A stretch of DNA of 40,629 nt from Bacteroidota bacterium. GTDB lineage: Bacteria > Bacteroidota > Bacteroidia > Chitinophagales > Chitinophagaceae. The notes beneath the pieces are model-generated. The model made no database searches. It was not told the origin of the DNA and saw only the letters and a list, made by a program, of their open reading frames with translations. The translations under genes were made by a program, and so were the position numbers. Of the stretch, positions 40,491 through 40,629 are shown in pieces; within the stretch, counting starts at the first letter, position 1; every line of letters begins with the position of its first letter. The stretch covers positions 1-40,629 of the forward strand of contig JAKPSI010000098.1 in the NCBI GenBank assembly GCA_029555415.1. The letters run 5' to 3'.

Positions 40491-40629
40491 TTATTTTCTG
40501 ATCACGACCCTTGTTGTTTTTTCAGGAAGTCCAATAGCGGAACGAAGGACCAGCAGGTATACACCATCCGCCATACCGGATACATCGATGCGTTTGGAAG
40601 AACTGCTGACCGTTTGTTGCAGGACCACT
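40491..40629 (-). CDS. C-terminal fragment of a T9SS cargo protein
   Basis: Partial: only the last 45 codons and the TAA (40491-40493) are in the window; the gene continues past the right edge. The readable end VDVSGMADGVYLLVLRS-type text (here RIDVSGMADGVYLLVLR ... KTTRVVIRK) is the tail of a type A T9SS sorting domain, so the protein should be secreted or surface-anchored. The body of the protein is outside the window. Confidence 0.85.
   Translation of the reverse strand, partial: VVLQQTVSSSSKRIDVSGMADGVYLLVLRSAIGLPEKTTRVVIRK

Overview
The window is chromosomal DNA of a Bacteroidota bacterium, most likely Chitinophagaceae or a close relative. The evidence is: three C-terminal type IX secretion (T9SS) sorting domains; a TonB-dependent receptor with a carboxypeptidase-regulatory-like front domain; a periplasmic-propeller LytS-type histidine kinase with a LytTR regulator; many small secreted or lipoprotein genes; few clear Shine-Dalgarno sites; and -7 boxes of the Bacteroidota type TAnnTTTG. 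I saw no rRNA, tRNA, CRISPR array, phage module or insertion sequence.

Layout. 1-6387 (+): 3' part of dihydroorotase (pyrC, cut by the left edge), a short MutS-like ATPase, a DUF3179 membrane protein, a secreted M1 peptidase and a membrane-anchored coiled-coil protein. 6447-11675 (-): LytTR regulator and propeller histidine kinase overlapping by 4 bp, a lipoprotein and a single-domain globin. 11917-17501 (+): a trimeric-fibre/C1q-like secreted protein, a T9SS cargo protein and two secreted proteins of unknown function. 17600-20965: a secreted protein (-), a ComM/YifB AAA ATPase (+) and a secreted protein built from two copies of a four-cysteine module (+). 21082-24751: four glycosyltransferases, one + and three in a - operon. 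24846-26962 (+): an ABC exporter coupled to a rhodanese. 26965-29865 (-): DUF2721 protein and TonB-dependent receptor. 30001-33851: a haem-c lipoprotein facing a DUF1800-DUF1501 pair. 33995-39449: thiolase (-), pyrD and terC (+), rsmE and dnaB (-). 39891-40629: a small beta-rich protein (+) and the C-terminus of another T9SS cargo (-, cut by the right edge).

How the parts fit. Housekeeping genes (pyrC, pyrD, rsmE, dnaB, thiolase, comM) are interleaved with envelope and secretion functions. The best candidate for an under-described system is at 30.0-33.9 kb: a DUF1800 protein with no signal of its own, a DUF1501 protein carrying both a Tat-like N-terminus and a T9SS C-terminus, and a convergent mono-haem lipoprotein 5 bp away. 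Other points of interest are the duplicated C-x16-C-x-C-x34/35-C secreted protein, an SSB-like acidic tip on DnaB, a consensus DnaA box upstream of dnaB, and -7 boxes 3-5 nt from several ATGs that suggest leaderless mRNAs. Protein families were assigned by reading motifs, without database searches.
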